DNA of 64,000 nucleotides from DASRIA01 sp963816975 (GTDB taxonomy: Bacteria; Actinomycetota; Thermoleophilia; Solirubrobacterales; JBBDJG01). Shown piece by piece: positions 63,323-64,000 of this stretch. Under the pieces are notes generated by a model that worked only from the letters and a program-made list of their open reading frames with translations, did no database searches and was not told the DNA's origin. Where the stretch lies: the NCBI GenBank assembly GCA_963816975.1, contig CAWFMD010000004.1, positions 124,001 through 188,000 of the forward strand, read 5' to 3'. The position numbers and the translations under genes were made by a program. How positions within the stretch are numbered: position 1 is the first letter of the stretch; each line of letters opens with the position of its first letter.

Positions 63323-64000
63323 CTACCTCGCCTGCCGGGACTGCTCCGGCGCGGGTTCCGCCGGTGCCGTCTTTGCCGCGGCAGGTGCGGCGTCCTGCGG
63401 GGCCGTGCCGTCCTCGGCGGGCGCAGCGGCCTCCGCGGGCGCCTCCGCCGCCGCGGCCGCCGGCTCTGCGACGGCGTCCCCCGCCGGAGCGGCCGCAGCC
63501 TTCTCCGCCGGGCGCTCGGCCTTGCGGGCGGGCGCTTTCACGGGCGCCATCACCATGATCATGTTGCGGCCTTCCTGGTTCGGGCTCTGCTCGATCGTGC
63601 CGAACTCCGCGAGCTCGTCGGCGACCTTGCGCAGCAGCGCCTCACCGCGCTCGGGGTGTGCCATCTCGCGCCCTCGGAACATGATCGTGACCTTCACCTT
63701 CTGACCCTGCTTCAAGAAGCGCAGGATGTGGCCCTTCTTGGTCTCGTAGTCGTGCGTCGCGATCTTGGGCCGCAGCTTCATCTCACGGATGGTCACCTGC
63801 TGCTGGTGCTTGCGCGCGGCCTTCTTCTTCTGCTCCTGCTCGTACTTGTACTTGGAGTAGTCGAGCACCCTGCACACCGGCGGTCGCGCCTCGGCCGCGA
63901 TCTCGACCAGGTCGAGGTCGCGCTCACGCGCGTAGTCGAGCGCGTAGTCCACCTTCACCACGCCGACCTGCTCTCCCTTCTCGTCGATCAGCCGCACCTC
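63323..64000 (-). CDS. infC: translation initiation factor IF-3, N-terminus off window
   Basis: The frame is open to base 64000, so the first residues are missing. Visible part: EVRLIDEKGEQVGVV, the N-domain ending in CRVLDYSKYKYEQEQKKK, then the C-domain KLRPKIATHDYETKKGHI, FLKQGQKVKVTIMFRGREM and NMIMVMAPVK. After the normal end, about 75 residues of Ala/Pro/Glu-rich low-complexity tail follow. It heads the infC, GNAT, rpmI, rplT series. Confidence 0.95.
   Translation of the reverse strand, partial: EVRLIDEKGEQVGVVKVDYALDYARERDLDLVEIAAEARPPVCRVLDYSKYKYEQEQKKKAARKHQQQVTIREMKLRPKIATHDYETKKGHILRFLKQGQKVKVTIMFRGREMAHPERGEALLRKVADELAEFGTIEQSPNQEGRNMIMVMAPVKAPARKAERPAEKAAAAPAGDAVAEPAAAAAEAPAEAAAPAEDGTAPQDAAPAAAKTAPAEPAPEQSRQAR

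Overview
The window is GC-rich DNA from what looks like an actinobacterium. Frequent GTG and TTG starts, the neighbourhood infC-rpmI-rplT-trmH-pheS-pheT-argCJBDG, an HDOD-LuxR fusion and several low-complexity secreted proteins suggest the class Thermoleophilia (order Solirubrobacterales). That placement is inference from gene content; no rRNA gene is present to confirm it. I saw no tRNA, CRISPR array, insertion sequence or integrase.

Layout. 1-13.4 kb is housekeeping, all on the minus strand: ilvB (cut by the left edge), a zinc-ribbon membrane protein, gatCAB, a cold-shock protein, folD, a UvrD/PcrA helicase, then a cysteine block (cysK, a short ThiF-like protein, cysE) and small secreted or unknown proteins. 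13.5-35.1 kb is an accessory glycan locus on both strands. It holds three GT4 and three GT2 glycosyltransferases, five methyltransferases, a PAPS-type sulfotransferase, a secreted ASST-like protein, a membrane-anchored propeller protein and two proteins built only from an unfamiliar repeated module of about 100 residues. 35.2-46 kb holds two small membrane proteins, an Rrf2 regulator, VanZ-like, HDOD-LuxR, gltX, nfo, an SGNH-like protein, a Cys-rich protein, dnaE and a secreted protein. 46-51.9 kb holds an Rpf-like muralytic protein, a fold-III PLP enzyme, two DJ-1/PfpI-type proteins and a sugar-lactone oxidase. 51.9-64 kb is one long minus-strand run of overlapping genes: infC (cut by the right edge), a GNAT gene, rpmI-rplT, trmH-pheS-pheT and argCJBDG.

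How the glycan locus may work. Two paralogous minus-strand cassettes (18655 to 14875 and 32917 to 28884) share the gene order two-module protein, GT4, GT2, with GT4 and GT2 overlapping by four bases. Between them lie methyltransferases, three of which carry the same module fused at the C- or N-terminus, plus a sulfotransferase. I read this as a pathway for a methylated, probably sulfated surface glycan. The module, seen seven times in five proteins, is the best candidate for something undescribed.

Sequence quality. gatA, gatB, the helicase gene, dnaE, one methyltransferase and one GT2 are each broken by single-base indels that restore a normal family protein when corrected, many in short G or C runs. 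Because essential genes are affected, most are probably sequencing errors. Coordinates for those genes span the corrected reading frame.
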